Below are positions 26,709-35,899 of a stretch of 64,000 nucleotides of DNA, piece after piece. Within the stretch, counting starts at the first letter, position 1. Each line of letters starts with the position of its first letter. The notes beneath the pieces were generated by a model. That model worked only from the letters and a program-made list of their open reading frames with translations. It made no database searches and was not told the origin of the DNA. The position numbers and the translations under genes were made by a program. Source of the DNA: Thiodubiliella sp900128405 (lineage in GTDB: Bacteria; Pseudomonadota; Gammaproteobacteria; PS1; Pseudothioglobaceae); assembly GCA_963682085.1 (NCBI GenBank), contig OY821614.1, forward strand, positions 682,001-746,000, written 5' to 3'.

Positions 26709-27812
26709 CTAGAATTTAACATCAAGTCTAAGGCCTTTGTTGCTAGCATTCATAATTTTAAGGGGGGAGTTGTCACTAAAGCCACTAAATTTTCCAAAGT
26801 TTGCTGTCAACTTAGCACCACCTAAAGGACGAGTAACAATTAATTCTATACCAGTTACTTTTTCTTCAGAAGCACCGCCTGTAGGCATTTTACTGCTACT
26901 GTAGATACCTTTGACTGTGTTACCTAATAACTTAGTGCTAACTGCCACACCAACAATGGAAGTAAATTGACCAACATTAGCTACTGCTGTTGCTGTGCCA
27001 CCACGAGCAGCCGTACCTATTAACATAGAACCTAGGGGTGCAAATTTAGAATTACCCTTTTCACCATAAGCCTCTTTATTGCTAATTGATGCTACATCAA
27101 ACTGGACTGAACGAAATTTGCCGCCAACATGAATTAAAGTTGTGTTATTCTTATTTTTATCCCCTGCATTATCAGTAGTCTGATCTAAATAAAGATCAAG
27201 TGCACCTGTGATACCTTTAAAAGTACCTTTAACAGATAAGTTTGTAAATGTCTTAGGGTTAACAATTGCCTTGATAGCTACACCTTTAACCTTGGCTGAA
27301 GCATTTACATTTGTTGAATGAGCATTGTTACCAGAGGTAAATACGCCTAATGTAGCAGGACCAACTTTAGCTGACAAAGAGATTGCATTTTTCTTAGCAC
27401 CACCTTTAGAGCGTGCACCTAAACCAATAGTGCTCCAATAGTCACCTGCCTTTAAATTAAAACGACCTGCTTTGGTCATTATATATAAGCTATCCATATG
27501 CAAAGCGCCTTTAGCATCTTCTGCACCCTTAACATCAATACCATTAACAGTTTTATGTCCAGAACCGTTATCAACACGAGTTACACCATCATTACGAATA
27601 ACTGCTGTTACTTTAGTGGTACCCGTAGTTCCAACTACTTTTAAACGAACACGCTGACTGTCTATATTTTTGTCAGAAGCAGAAGCAGTATCATCATGTC
27701 CAATTGCGTTATTAGCGTAAGAGAAATACGAATCACCTGTGATTGAAATACCAGCCTGAGAGACTGATGCCATTGTTGCTGCAACTGCAGCGATTATTAA
27801 TTGTTTTTTCAT
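26709..27812 (-). CDS. outer-membrane porin
   Basis: The 367-residue precursor has a signal peptide ending VSQA-GISITGDSYFSY, alternating beta-strand sequence rich in glycine, lysine and threonine, and a C-terminal strand ending LRLDVKF with the terminal phenylalanine required for BAM insertion. This matches general Gram-negative porins. Specificity cannot be read from sequence. It is a single-gene unit with its own near-consensus promoter and terminator, consistent with high expression. Confidence 0.82.
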   Translation of the reverse strand: MKKQLIIAAVAATMASVSQAGISITGDSYFSYANNAIGHDDTASASDKNIDSQRVRLKVVGTTGTTKVTAVIRNDGVTRVDNGSGHKTVNGIDVKGAEDAKGALHMDSLYIMTKAGRFNLKAGDYWSTIGLGARSKGGAKKNAISLSAKVGPATLGVFTSGNNAHSTNVNASAKVKGVAIKAIVNPKTFTNLSVKGTFKGITGALDLYLDQTTDNAGDKNKNNTTLIHVGGKFRSVQFDVASISNKEAYGEKGNSKFAPLGSMLIGTAARGGTATAVANVGQFTSIVGVAVSTKLLGNTVKGIYSSSKMPTGGASEEKVTGIELIVTRPLGGAKLTANFGKFSGFSDNSPLKIMNASNKGLRLDVKF

Positions 27813-27871
27813 TGTATGAAATCTCCAATAAGTATATAAAATTTAGTTAGAATAAATTCTAACGGTTTTTT

Positions 27872-27882
27872 CTTGAATCAAG
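27872..27882. promoter_or_regulatory. palindrome in the porin 5' untranslated region
   Basis: CTTGA-N-TCAAG lies about 15 bases downstream of the -10 box of the porin promoter. It could be an operator or an RNA hairpin. It is short, so chance cannot be excluded. Confidence 0.35.
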
Positions 27883-27896
27883 TCAAGATGTCGGTC

Positions 27897-27924
27897 ATTA
27901 TACAAGTGTCTATTCAAAAGTCAA
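27897..27924 (-). promoter_or_regulatory. sigma-70 promoter of the porin gene
   Basis: On the minus strand, TTGACT and a perfect TATAAT are separated by 16 bases, about 85 bases upstream of the porin start codon. The near-consensus boxes suggest a strong constitutive promoter. Confidence 0.75.
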
Positions 27925-28174
27925 CAACTTTTTGTAAAAAAACCACAAAAAATTGTTTTTACGCCACAAATTATCCTAATAAACCTTGAAATTCTCTTTA
28001 AAACCTTAGGTAAAAGTGCCTTAAATTATGTTGTAAATTAACTACTTTATTATTGACCTTCATTGTAAGGTGCTTGTTATTTGTAATTATAAAATACTCA
28101 ATTACTCATTAAAATACTGGCTTTTACGACATTTATTATATTCACACACTAAGGCGATGATAAAATCACCACCC
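27925..28174. other. intergenic region between porin promoter and lptG
   Basis: No recognisable gene lies here. An open frame runs from 28070 into lptG, but its first 35 codons do not resemble the LptG family. This stretch probably holds the lptG promoter, though no strong match was seen. Confidence 0.45.
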
Positions 28175-29260
28175 ATGAAAATCCTAAATCGTTATATTCT
28201 TAAAACATTGCTCTTTTACACTTTAGGTGTGATGGTTATTTGGCTGGGTGTTTATGCGCTTTTTAACCTTATTAATGAAATAGATTCAATTGGACAGCAA
28301 GACTACACTCTTTTATCGGCAGTAATTTATGTGATTGCTGATTTGCCATCGGTAATTTATGCACATTCTTCGGTGATTATCTTGTTAGGTTGTTTATTGG
28401 GGTTAGGGCATTTAGCGGCAACTTCCCAATTAATTGTCGTTAAAAGCGGTGGTATTTCTATTATGCAAATTGCACAAAAGGTGATGGTCGTTGCCTTGTT
28501 ATTTATGTTAATGACAATATTGTTGGGTGAATTTATCGCACCAGTAACAACAAAATACGCTGAATCGTATCGATTTAAAGCATTGGGGCGTAATATTTCT
28601 ACAACAAATCAACAAGGTTTTTGGCTAAAAGATGGTAATGCCATTATCAATGTTAAAAAGAACTTTGATGGCAGTGTGTTTGAAGGGGTAACTTTAATGC
28701 GATTAAATAAAGAACATCAATTAGATGCGGCAATGTATTCGGATAAGGCGGTGTTTGACGGTAGTCAATTAAATTTTAAGAAGACAACACGCCATCAATT
28801 AAAAGAAAATGGAGAAATTACTAACATTCAATCTAAATATTATCAGCAATATACTGCCAAAGTATCTTTCAATCAAGATTTAATCAATAACTTAAAAAAA
28901 GAGTCTCAGTTGTTATCTGTTATAGCCTTGTATAAACACATATCATTCTTAAATGACAACAATCTTAGCTCTGAAAATTTTGAATTGGAATTGTATAAAC
29001 GCACCGTCAAGCCAGTAACTTTGGTGGCAATGTTGATGCTATCTATGTTATTTATTTTTGGGTCACTAAGAGAGGCAACTCTGGGCAAAAAAATATTTTT
29101 AGGCGTGATTATCAGTTTGCTCTTCGAATTATCATCACGCATTGGTGGGGTGGTGTCATTACGGTTTGACTACGACCCTTTTTTTGGCACCTTTGCGCCA
29201 ACATTAATGGTCTTGGGAATTGCTTTTTTACTATTAAGAAAAAAATCTTTGGAAATATAA
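28175..29260 (+). CDS. lptG: LPS export system permease LptG
   Basis: The 361-residue inner-membrane protein has the family N-terminus MKILNRYILKTLLFYTLGVM, three further N-terminal helices, a periplasmic beta-jellyroll region (about residues 130-260) and three C-terminal helices. With LptF and LptB it extracts LPS from the inner membrane. I chose the ATG at 28175 because family homology starts there; an in-frame upstream extension of 35 codons looks non-coding. lptF is not adjacent, which is unusual, since lptF and lptG are normally a pair. Confidence 0.88.
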   Translation: MKILNRYILKTLLFYTLGVMVIWLGVYALFNLINEIDSIGQQDYTLLSAVIYVIADLPSVIYAHSSVIILLGCLLGLGHLAATSQLIVVKSGGISIMQIAQKVMVVALLFMLMTILLGEFIAPVTTKYAESYRFKALGRNISTTNQQGFWLKDGNAIINVKKNFDGSVFEGVTLMRLNKEHQLDAAMYSDKAVFDGSQLNFKKTTRHQLKENGEITNIQSKYYQQYTAKVSFNQDLINNLKKESQLLSVIALYKHISFLNDNNLSSENFELELYKRTVKPVTLVAMLMLSMLFIFGSLREATLGKKIFLGVIISLLFELSSRIGGVVSLRFDYDPFFGTFAPTLMVLGIAFLLLRKKSLEI

Positions 29261-29264
29261 TATT

Positions 29265-30791
29265 ATGCTAGAAATCTCTGTTAATCGTTTATTGCTCTTG
29301 GTGTGCGGGTTTATTGTTATTTTTGACAATTTGGTATTTTGGGATAAGTTATTCCAGCGTATAGAATTTTTTGAAGCCTCTGGGTTTGGGTTTTTCTGGG
29401 GGTTTATAGCGCTAATGTTTGTGGTGCTTTACTTAATTTTGGTATTGTTTAGCAATAAATACACGCTAAAAATATTTTTATCTATTATGCTAATAATCAG
29501 TGCAATTATTGGTTATTTTTCAGAACTTGGTGTGGTGTTTGACCAGTTTATGTTGACCAATGTTATTGATAATATCAAAGAACAGAATACCAAAGAGGCA
29601 CAGGAATTACTGTCTGTGCCACTGGTAGTGCATGTTAGCATCTTTGCTTTTGTGCCAATTGCACTGCTGTGGATAGTTAAAATCAAGCGTCAATCTTTTT
29701 TAGTTGAAAGTAGAAACAGGATTTTAACAACACTGGCTGTTGTCGTTATTGCGATTATTTTGATTTGGAGCAATATGAAATATGTAACTTATTTTGGTCG
29801 GGAAAATCGGGATTTGCGTTATTTTATCAATCCACTGTTTGTGATTAAATCTGGATATTCTTATATTGATGATATTTTTTACAGTAAAGAAATCTTTAAA
29901 GTAATTGGCAACGATGCTGTCATTCATAAAAATAATAAGAAAAAAACCGTGGGTATCTTTATCGTTGGAGAAACAGCAAGAGCAGACCGTTTTTCACTAA
30001 ATGGTTACCATAAACTAACCAACCCCCTACTGGCAAAACGCACTCTAATGAATTTTACCAATGTCTCTTCATGTGGCACTTCTACGGCTTATTCCGTGCC
30101 TTGTATGTTTTCGCTATTGAGTAAGAATAATTACTCACCACAAAAAGCTGACAACCAATCCAATGCACTGGACATTCTACAAAAAACGGGCGTTAAGGTT
30201 TTTTGGATAGATAATAATTCTAGTTGTAAAGGCGTTTGCAATCGAATTGAAAGTGAGGATATACTTGATCAAAATAAACTTGATATTTCTATGCTTGATA
30301 ATTTAAAACACTATATTGATAAGCAAGAATCTGATGTGTTAATTGTATTACATTCCCTTGGCTCTCATGGTCCAAGATACTATAAACGCTACCCCCAAGC
30401 CTTTGAAAAATTTACCCCTGCTTGTAAAAATACACCAGAAAAATGCACTCACGAAGAGGTGGACAATGCGTATGACAATAGCATCTTATACACCGATTAT
30501 TTAATTGACAGTGCCATTCAATTAATGAATAAAAATTATCCCGATAGTTTTGTCTTCTACGCCTCAGATCACGGTGAATCACTGGGTGAAAAAGGTGTTT
30601 ATTTTCACGGATTACCTTATGTAATAGCCCCTAAGGCACAAACCCATGTGCCAATGTTGGCTTGGTTTAGCGATAAAAAATCAGGCAATGTTAATCAAGT
30701 GTTATCGCATGATAATATTTCGCATTCCTTACTAGGGTTGTTTAATGTTGAAACCAAGGTTTACAATGAAGCGTTAGACCTTTTTCGTTAG
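29265..30791 (+). CDS. eptA: EptA-type phosphoethanolamine transferase
   Basis: The 508-residue protein has about five N-terminal membrane helices and a periplasmic sulfatase-fold domain. Metal-site and nucleophile motifs are GIFIVGETARADRFSLNGY and SSCGTSTAYSVPCMFS (the threonine nucleophile follows CG), and a late SDHGESLGEKG holds metal ligands. Paired cysteines typical of EptA are present. It adds phosphoethanolamine to lipid A, changing surface charge and resistance to cationic peptides. It follows lptG by four bases, so LPS export and modification are likely co-expressed. Confidence 0.9.
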   Translation: MLEISVNRLLLLVCGFIVIFDNLVFWDKLFQRIEFFEASGFGFFWGFIALMFVVLYLILVLFSNKYTLKIFLSIMLIISAIIGYFSELGVVFDQFMLTNVIDNIKEQNTKEAQELLSVPLVVHVSIFAFVPIALLWIVKIKRQSFLVESRNRILTTLAVVVIAIILIWSNMKYVTYFGRENRDLRYFINPLFVIKSGYSYIDDIFYSKEIFKVIGNDAVIHKNNKKKTVGIFIVGETARADRFSLNGYHKLTNPLLAKRTLMNFTNVSSCGTSTAYSVPCMFSLLSKNNYSPQKADNQSNALDILQKTGVKVFWIDNNSSCKGVCNRIESEDILDQNKLDISMLDNLKHYIDKQESDVLIVLHSLGSHGPRYYKRYPQAFEKFTPACKNTPEKCTHEEVDNAYDNSILYTDYLIDSAIQLMNKNYPDSFVFYASDHGESLGEKGVYFHGLPYVIAPKAQTHVPMLAWFSDKKSGNVNQVLSHDNISHSLLGLFNVETKVYNEALDLFR

Positions 30792-31579
30792 AAAAAAGCC
30801 AATAAAATCACAGCTAAAATGATTCGATAGGCAACGAATGGCAACATACTTATTTTTTCCAAAGATTTAATGAAAAAATGGAGTGTTAAATAAGCAAAAA
30901 TTCCAGCAATTAAAAATCCAGTTATAAGAAATATCCAATCAACTTGCTCTGGCGTTCGATATAAATCTACAAAAATAAGAATCGATGAAAGCACAATAAC
31001 AGGAATTGAAAGCAAAAAAGAAAACTTCAAAGCCAGTTTATAACCAAACCCCAATAACAAGGCAGCAGTAATAGTTATACCACTTCTTGAGGTACCGGGA
31101 ATGAGTGCCAACGCTTGAAAGGAGCCAATAATAAGCATATCAAGCCAATCAATATCTGTTTTAAAAGTTCTGTGCTTTCGGTTTAAATAATCGGCCAAAC
31201 CAAGCAACAGCCCAAACAATAAAGTGGCGTAAGCAATCACTTCAGAACTGCGTAAATTATCCTCTATTGCCCCTTTAAATAACAAACCCACGATACCCAC
31301 AGGAATAGTGGCAATAATCACCCCCCAACCTAGTTTTGAATTAACATCTGTATTGGGATTTTTACTAAAAAATGCAATAATAATCTTACCAATACTGTGT
31401 CGATAATAAAAAATAACCGCACTGAGGGTGCCCAAATGCAACACCACATCAAATGCCAAGCCCTGATCAACCCAATCGCCCAATTTAGGCACGAGAATCA
31501 AGTGTGCAGACGATGAAATTGGCAAGAATTCGCTAACGCCCTGCACTATTGCTAAAATAATTATTTGAATGAAATCCAT
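30788..31579 (-). CDS. uppP: undecaprenyl-diphosphatase
   Basis: UppP recycles the lipid carrier for peptidoglycan and surface polysaccharide. The 263-residue polytopic protein has the two family motifs VQGVSEFLPISSSAHLIL near the N-terminus and ALIPGTSRSGITITAALLLG centrally. The length is normal. It overlaps the end of the convergent eptA by four bases. Confidence 0.96.
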   Translation of the reverse strand: MDFIQIIILAIVQGVSEFLPISSSAHLILVPKLGDWVDQGLAFDVVLHLGTLSAVIFYYRHSIGKIIIAFFSKNPNTDVNSKLGWGVIIATIPVGIVGLLFKGAIEDNLRSSEVIAYATLLFGLLLGLADYLNRKHRTFKTDIDWLDMLIIGSFQALALIPGTSRSGITITAALLLGFGYKLALKFSFLLSIPVIVLSSILIFVDLYRTPEQVDWIFLITGFLIAGIFAYLTLHFFIKSLEKISMLPFVAYRIILAVILLAFF

Positions 31580-31696
31580 ATATTTGCAATTTTAAACGCT
31601 TAAAAAGAGGTGTTGTTGACTAAATTTGTATATGTTTTACCAAAACAATGGTATATTTCACACCTTATTAGCAATTAAAAAAGGCGTTTAATTACA

Positions 31697-32281
31697 ATGA
31701 AATTTTTTGCCCTATTCTTACTTCTTTCTACTTCGGTGTTGGCACTCAAACCACACACGGCAACTTACACTTTGTCAATGTCAGGTCTTAAGCTTGCTGA
31801 AGTAGATATTGTTTTGCACAAGGAAAATGATGTTTATACCTATACATTAAAAGCAGAAACTCAAGGTATTATTACTCTAATTAAAAACTACCAAATCCAC
31901 TCAAAATCTATTTTTACTATTAATCAATTTGGCATGCACTCACAGCATTATCAAAACTTTGAGCGTGATGGTGATGAAGTAAAAAAAGACATTGATACCC
32001 AGCTAAGTGGCACCCAAGTTGACCCGCTTAATCAAACTTTAGCCATTAGCAACACCTTAGAAAAAAACCCAAATAAAAAAGATTTTTATTTCTTGTTAAA
32101 CGATGGCAAAGAAGTTGTCAAAAAACACTATCGACAGGTACATAATGACGATAAAAACCTTATTAAAGTCGTTAGTTCAAAAGGAGATTCAGAGATTTAT
32201 TTCTCCAGAAGTAAGCACTACATCCCTATCCTTATTCGTCGCAAAGAATTCACTTACCGCTTAAATTCTCTGCACTATTAG
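31697..32281 (+). CDS. DUF3108-family exported protein
   Basis: The 194-residue product has a signal peptide (MKFFALFLLLSTSVLA). A beta-rich body follows, with the start of the family (ATYTLSMSGLKLAEVDIVL) and a late IPILIRRKEFTYRLNSL strand. DUF3108 proteins are periplasmic or outer-membrane-associated and of unclear function. It is transcribed alone, with a spacing of 117 bases from the divergent uppP start. Confidence 0.75.
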   Translation: MKFFALFLLLSTSVLALKPHTATYTLSMSGLKLAEVDIVLHKENDVYTYTLKAETQGIITLIKNYQIHSKSIFTINQFGMHSQHYQNFERDGDEVKKDIDTQLSGTQVDPLNQTLAISNTLEKNPNKKDFYFLLNDGKEVVKKHYRQVHNDDKNLIKVVSSKGDSEIYFSRSKHYIPILIRRKEFTYRLNSLHY

Positions 32282-32292
32282 CTTTAAATACA

Positions 32293-32330
32293 AGCGTCCA
32301 CTTTTGTTAATCCTCCATATTGATGCAAAG
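32293..32330. repeat. solitary MITE end
   Basis: The sequence TTAATCCTCCATATTGATGCAAAGATTTC resembles the right end of the 22.9-kb element (AATCATCCATATTTATGCAAAGG) with a few changes. No matching left end was found nearby, so it is a decayed solo end downstream of the DUF3108 gene. Confidence 0.45.
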
Positions 32331-32493
32331 ATTTCAATTAAAAAAGATGAGTGTTAATTATTTCCTAAAAAAAGTTTAAATCTTTTACAAACCCTTAGTC
32401 GTTGTGGTTAAAATACGCATATTGTGTTTTTAGCCAATCTAGTTACAGCGTGTGTAAAACACCTTTAAATACAGATTGTGTTATGCAGTTTAT

Positions 32494-32570
32494 GGCGGGA
32501 ATAGCTCAGTTGGTAGAGCCCCGGATTGTGATTCCGGTTGTCGCGGGTTCAAGACCCGTTTCTCGCCCCA
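32494..32570 (+). tRNA. tRNA-His(GTG)
   Basis: The cloverleaf has acceptor GGCGGGA with the extra G at position -1 typical of tRNA-His, D-arm AGCTCAGTTGGTAGAGCC, anticodon stem-loop CCGGA-TTGTGAT-TCCGG, T-arm GCGGGTTCAAGACCCGT and an encoded CCA. A terminator hairpin follows directly, so it is a single-gene transcript. Confidence 0.96.
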
Positions 32571-32583
32571 TATTTATATCTTT

Positions 32584-32618
32584 AAAAAAAAGCCTGTAGT
32601 GATACGGGCTTTTTTTTT
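32584..32618 (+). terminator. intrinsic terminator after tRNA-His
   Basis: AAAAAAGCCTGTA and TACGGGCTTTTTTTT form a hairpin with one mismatch and a four-base loop, flanked by an A-run and a T-run. It can serve both tRNA-His and, on the minus strand, radA. Confidence 0.85.
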
Positions 32619-32641
32619 GCATACCATTTTTAAAGATAGTA

Positions 32642-34003
32642 TCAGGTATTTTCAGACATATATTGTAAAGCCTGATAAAGATATTCAACGGGAACAACTT
32701 TTAAGCCTTTAATAGGTTTTTTAGGTATATTCGCTTTAGGAATAATAGCAATCTTAAAGCCATGCTTCTGTGCTTCTGCTAGACGCTCAATAGCATTATA
32801 AACAGGACGAACCTCACCCGTTAAGCCAACTTCGCCAAAAGCAATCCAATCATTTGGAATAACTCTGTCCCTCAAACTTGACATAATCGTTAACATTACC
32901 ACTAAATCTGAGGCAGTTTCATTAACTTTAATACCGCCAACCACATTGACAAACACATCTTGGTCAAAAGTAGCAATCCCCCCATGCTTGTGCAAAATAG
33001 CAAGTTGCAAGGCAAGGCGATTTTGATCCAATCCTACGCTAACACGCTTAGGGTTGCCATTCGATTGGTCAACCAACGCCTGCACTTCAATCATGAGCGG
33101 TCTGGTTGCCTCGCGCGTTACCATTACCATTGATCCGGGTGATGGCTTGACTTGATTGGATAAAAATATTGCTGATGGATTTTCAACTTGTTGCAAACCA
33201 GTTTCACACATTGCAAAGACGCTAATTTCATTTACTGCACCAAAACGATTTTTAACCGCACGAATAATACGGTAACGCCCGCCCGCATCCCCTTCAAAAT
33301 ATAACACACAATCAACCATATGTTCTAAGATTCTAGGGCCTGCAAGTGCACCCCCTTTAGTCACATGTCCAATCAAAAATAAAATGGTATTGGTTTGCTT
33401 GGCATATTGAGTCAGTTGTGCAGCACAATCCCGCACTTGGGTAACTGAACCCGGTGCAGAAGCTGAACCGTCAGTAACCATGGTTTGAATGGAATCTATG
33501 ACAATAACCTTGGGTTGCAGTTCTTTGGCAAGTTTGATAATTTTTTCAAGATGAGTTTCATTCAAGAGCAAAACATCTTCTTTGATGCCTAAACGCACCG
33601 CCCTATCGCTCACTTGTTGTGCAGATTCCTCGCCACTCACATATAAAGCTGTGTTGTTTTTGTTAATGACCGACATAGCCTGTAGAATCAAAGTAGATTT
33701 GCCAATCCCCGGATCGCCACCAATTAACACAACAGACCCGTCAACCAAACCACCACCAAGGGTGCGGTCAAGTTCCGTTAATCCAGTAGTGAGTCTAGGC
33801 TTGCTTTCAGTTTTAATCTCAGAAAGCCTTTGCACTTTTGAAGGTGGTAAGTCTTGCAAACTGGCTGGCTTGGAAGCGGTAACTTGCGACACTACCACTT
33901 CTTCCAAAGTGTTCCAAGCCTTACACTCCAAACACTGCCCCGCCCATTGAGGGTGTGCCACACCACATTCTCTGCAAACAAACTCTAATTTAGTTTTTGC
34001 CAT
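32642..34003 (-). CDS. radA: DNA repair protein RadA (Sms)
   Basis: The 453-residue RecA-related helicase promotes branch migration. It has an N-terminal C4 zinc finger (FVCRECGVAHPQWAGQCLEC), Walker A GGDPGIGKSTLILQA, the RadA-specific KNRFGAVNEI motif and a C-terminal Lon-like domain (GGIKVNETASDL...GEVGLTGEVRPV). The start overlaps nrdR by 14 bases, so glyA-nrdR-radA form a compact group. Confidence 0.97.
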   Translation of the reverse strand: MAKTKLEFVCRECGVAHPQWAGQCLECKAWNTLEEVVVSQVTASKPASLQDLPPSKVQRLSEIKTESKPRLTTGLTELDRTLGGGLVDGSVVLIGGDPGIGKSTLILQAMSVINKNNTALYVSGEESAQQVSDRAVRLGIKEDVLLLNETHLEKIIKLAKELQPKVIVIDSIQTMVTDGSASAPGSVTQVRDCAAQLTQYAKQTNTILFLIGHVTKGGALAGPRILEHMVDCVLYFEGDAGGRYRIIRAVKNRFGAVNEISVFAMCETGLQQVENPSAIFLSNQVKPSPGSMVMVTREATRPLMIEVQALVDQSNGNPKRVSVGLDQNRLALQLAILHKHGGIATFDQDVFVNVVGGIKVNETASDLVVMLTIMSSLRDRVIPNDWIAFGEVGLTGEVRPVYNAIERLAEAQKHGFKIAIIPKANIPKKPIKGLKVVPVEYLYQALQYMSENT

Positions 34004-34454
34004 TTTTTGCCATTAATTTGTCAATCTCCAAGCGAAATGCCTCCACATCTTGAAATTGTCGATAAACAGAAGCAAAACGAATATACGCCACTTCATCAAG
34101 TGCTTTTAATTCTTCCATCACCCACTGCCCTAGCCTACTGGCTAGCACCTCTCGCTCAGATTGTGTCATTAATTTATGTCGAATATGTTGAATAGCCGTT
34201 TCTATTTGTGCGGTTGTTACAGGGCGTTTTTCCAAGGCTTTAAGTAAGCCAAAACGCAACTTTTCCTCACTAAAAGATTCACGAGAATCATCACTTTTAA
34301 TCAACTTTGGCGGATTTAAATCAACCACTTCACGAGTTGAATAACGCTCATTACAAGCCGTGCACTCCCGTCTTCTACGCACTTGAGAACCGTCATCAAT
34401 CAAGCGCGTGTCTAAAACTTTAGTATCATCAGATTGGCAAAATGGGCAACGCAT
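33990..34454 (-). CDS. nrdR: transcriptional repressor NrdR
   Basis: NrdR represses ribonucleotide reductase genes in response to nucleotides. The 154-residue protein starts with a zinc ribbon (MRCPFCQSDDTKVLDTR, then RRRECTACNERYSTRE), followed by an ATP-cone domain (LIKSDDSRESFSEEKLRFGL). The start lies three bases after the glyA stop, the widely conserved glyA-nrdR order. Confidence 0.97.
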   Translation of the reverse strand: MRCPFCQSDDTKVLDTRLIDDGSQVRRRRECTACNERYSTREVVDLNPPKLIKSDDSRESFSEEKLRFGLLKALEKRPVTTAQIETAIQHIRHKLMTQSEREVLASRLGQWVMEELKALDEVAYIRFASVYRQFQDVEAFRLEIDKLMAKNGKN

Positions 34455-34457
34455 TTT

Positions 34458-35711
34458 TTAGCTGTAAACAGGATGTTTGGCACAAAGTGTAGCAACCTTG
34501 ATTTTAACTTCATCAATAACTGCTTGATTATCTAAGTCATCACAAATATCACACATCCACCCTGCTAATTCAATACAATCCACTTCATTAAACCCTCGTG
34601 TTGTTACTGCTGGCGTGCCAATACGAATCCCACTGGTAATAAAAGGAGACTGCGGGTCATTCGGCACAGCATTCATATTAACAGTAATATACGCCTTACT
34701 CAAAGCCGCATCCACTGCCTTACCCGTTAGCCCTTGGTCAATAAAACTCACCAGAAACAAATGGTCATCCGTGCCGCCTGACACCACATCAAACCCTCGT
34801 TTAATAAAGGTATTCGCCATTGCTTGTGCATTTACCTTAACTTGTTTTTGATACACCTTATACTCATCACTCATCGCCTCTTTAAAGCTTACTGCCTTAG
34901 CAGCAATAATATGCATCAACGGCCCACCTTGAATCCCTGGAAAAATTGCCGAATTAAGTTTTTTTTCAATGTCCACATTGGCTTTAGCCAAAATCAACCC
35001 TCCACGAGGTCCACGCAAAGTTTTGTGTGTCGTCGTCGTCGTAACATCAGCAATACCAACAGGTGATGGATACTCCCCTACTGCAATCAAACCTGCAACA
35101 TGTGCCATATCCACCATAAGATAAGCACCAACCGAATCAGCAATATCTCTAAACCGCTGCCAATCCACCACACGAGAATACGCTGAAAAGCCTGCAATAA
35201 TCATCTTTGGTTGATGTGCTTTTGCAAGCTGCTCAACCTGTTCATAATCAATTTCACCCGTTGCCTCATTCAAACCATACTGAACCGCATTAAAATTCTT
35301 ACCCGAAAAACTCGGTGCTGCACCATGTGTCAAATGCCCACCATGTGCCAAACTCATCCCTAAAATCGTATCCCCCGGCACCAACAACGCCTGAAAAACT
35401 GCCGCATTCGCCTGTGAACCAGAATGTGGCTGCACATTCGCATAATCTGCACCAAACAACTTCTTAGCACGGTCAATCGCCAACTGCTCCACCACATCCA
35501 CATGCTCACACCCGCCATAATATCGCTTGTGCGGATACCCTTCAGCATACTTATTAGTCAACTGCGACCCCTGTGCCTCCATCACGGCTGGCGAAGTATA
35601 GTTTTCACTAGCAATCAATTCAACATGTGCCTCTTGGCGTGCTTCTTCTTTGGCAATTGCCTCTGCAATATCACTATCTACCTCGGCTAAAGTTTGGGAT
35701 TTATCAAACAT
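34458..35711 (-). CDS. glyA: serine hydroxymethyltransferase
   Basis: GlyA interconverts serine and glycine while charging tetrahydrofolate with a one-carbon unit, which also supplies the cofactor of ThyA. The 417-residue enzyme has the family motifs ELIASENYTSPAVMEAQGS, NVQPHSGSQANAAV and the pyridoxal-lysine stretch VTTTTTHKTLRGPRGG. The length is typical. It heads the glyA-nrdR-radA group. Confidence 0.97.
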   Translation of the reverse strand: MFDKSQTLAEVDSDIAEAIAKEEARQEAHVELIASENYTSPAVMEAQGSQLTNKYAEGYPHKRYYGGCEHVDVVEQLAIDRAKKLFGADYANVQPHSGSQANAAVFQALLVPGDTILGMSLAHGGHLTHGAAPSFSGKNFNAVQYGLNEATGEIDYEQVEQLAKAHQPKMIIAGFSAYSRVVDWQRFRDIADSVGAYLMVDMAHVAGLIAVGEYPSPVGIADVTTTTTHKTLRGPRGGLILAKANVDIEKKLNSAIFPGIQGGPLMHIIAAKAVSFKEAMSDEYKVYQKQVKVNAQAMANTFIKRGFDVVSGGTDDHLFLVSFIDQGLTGKAVDAALSKAYITVNMNAVPNDPQSPFITSGIRIGTPAVTTRGFNEVDCIELAGWMCDICDDLDNQAVIDEVKIKVATLCAKHPVYS

Positions 35712-35844
35712 AATTCTCCTTGTTGTTTATATAATATCTAAAATTTTAAAGAATTTATTTTAACGCACAAACACCTAATTGTTAACACAAAACTCAACCT
35801 CTCATACAATAAAAACGCCACTGCATAATTCAAGCAAATCTTAC

Positions 35845-35882
35845 TCAAAAAAAAGCCCCGTTTTTACGGGGCTTTTTTTTTG
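35845..35882. terminator. bidirectional intrinsic terminator
   Basis: AAAAGCCCCG and CGGGGCTTTT form a perfect GC-rich stem with a TTTTTA loop, with an A-run before and a T-run after. On the minus strand it ends transcription of the broken surface-protein gene before glyA. Confidence 0.93.
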
Positions 35883-35899
35883 TTTGTTTTATTTACTTA

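Noticed and set aside
32402..32712. Short open frames overlapping tRNA-His
   Set aside because: They are accidental translations of the tRNA and its terminator region.
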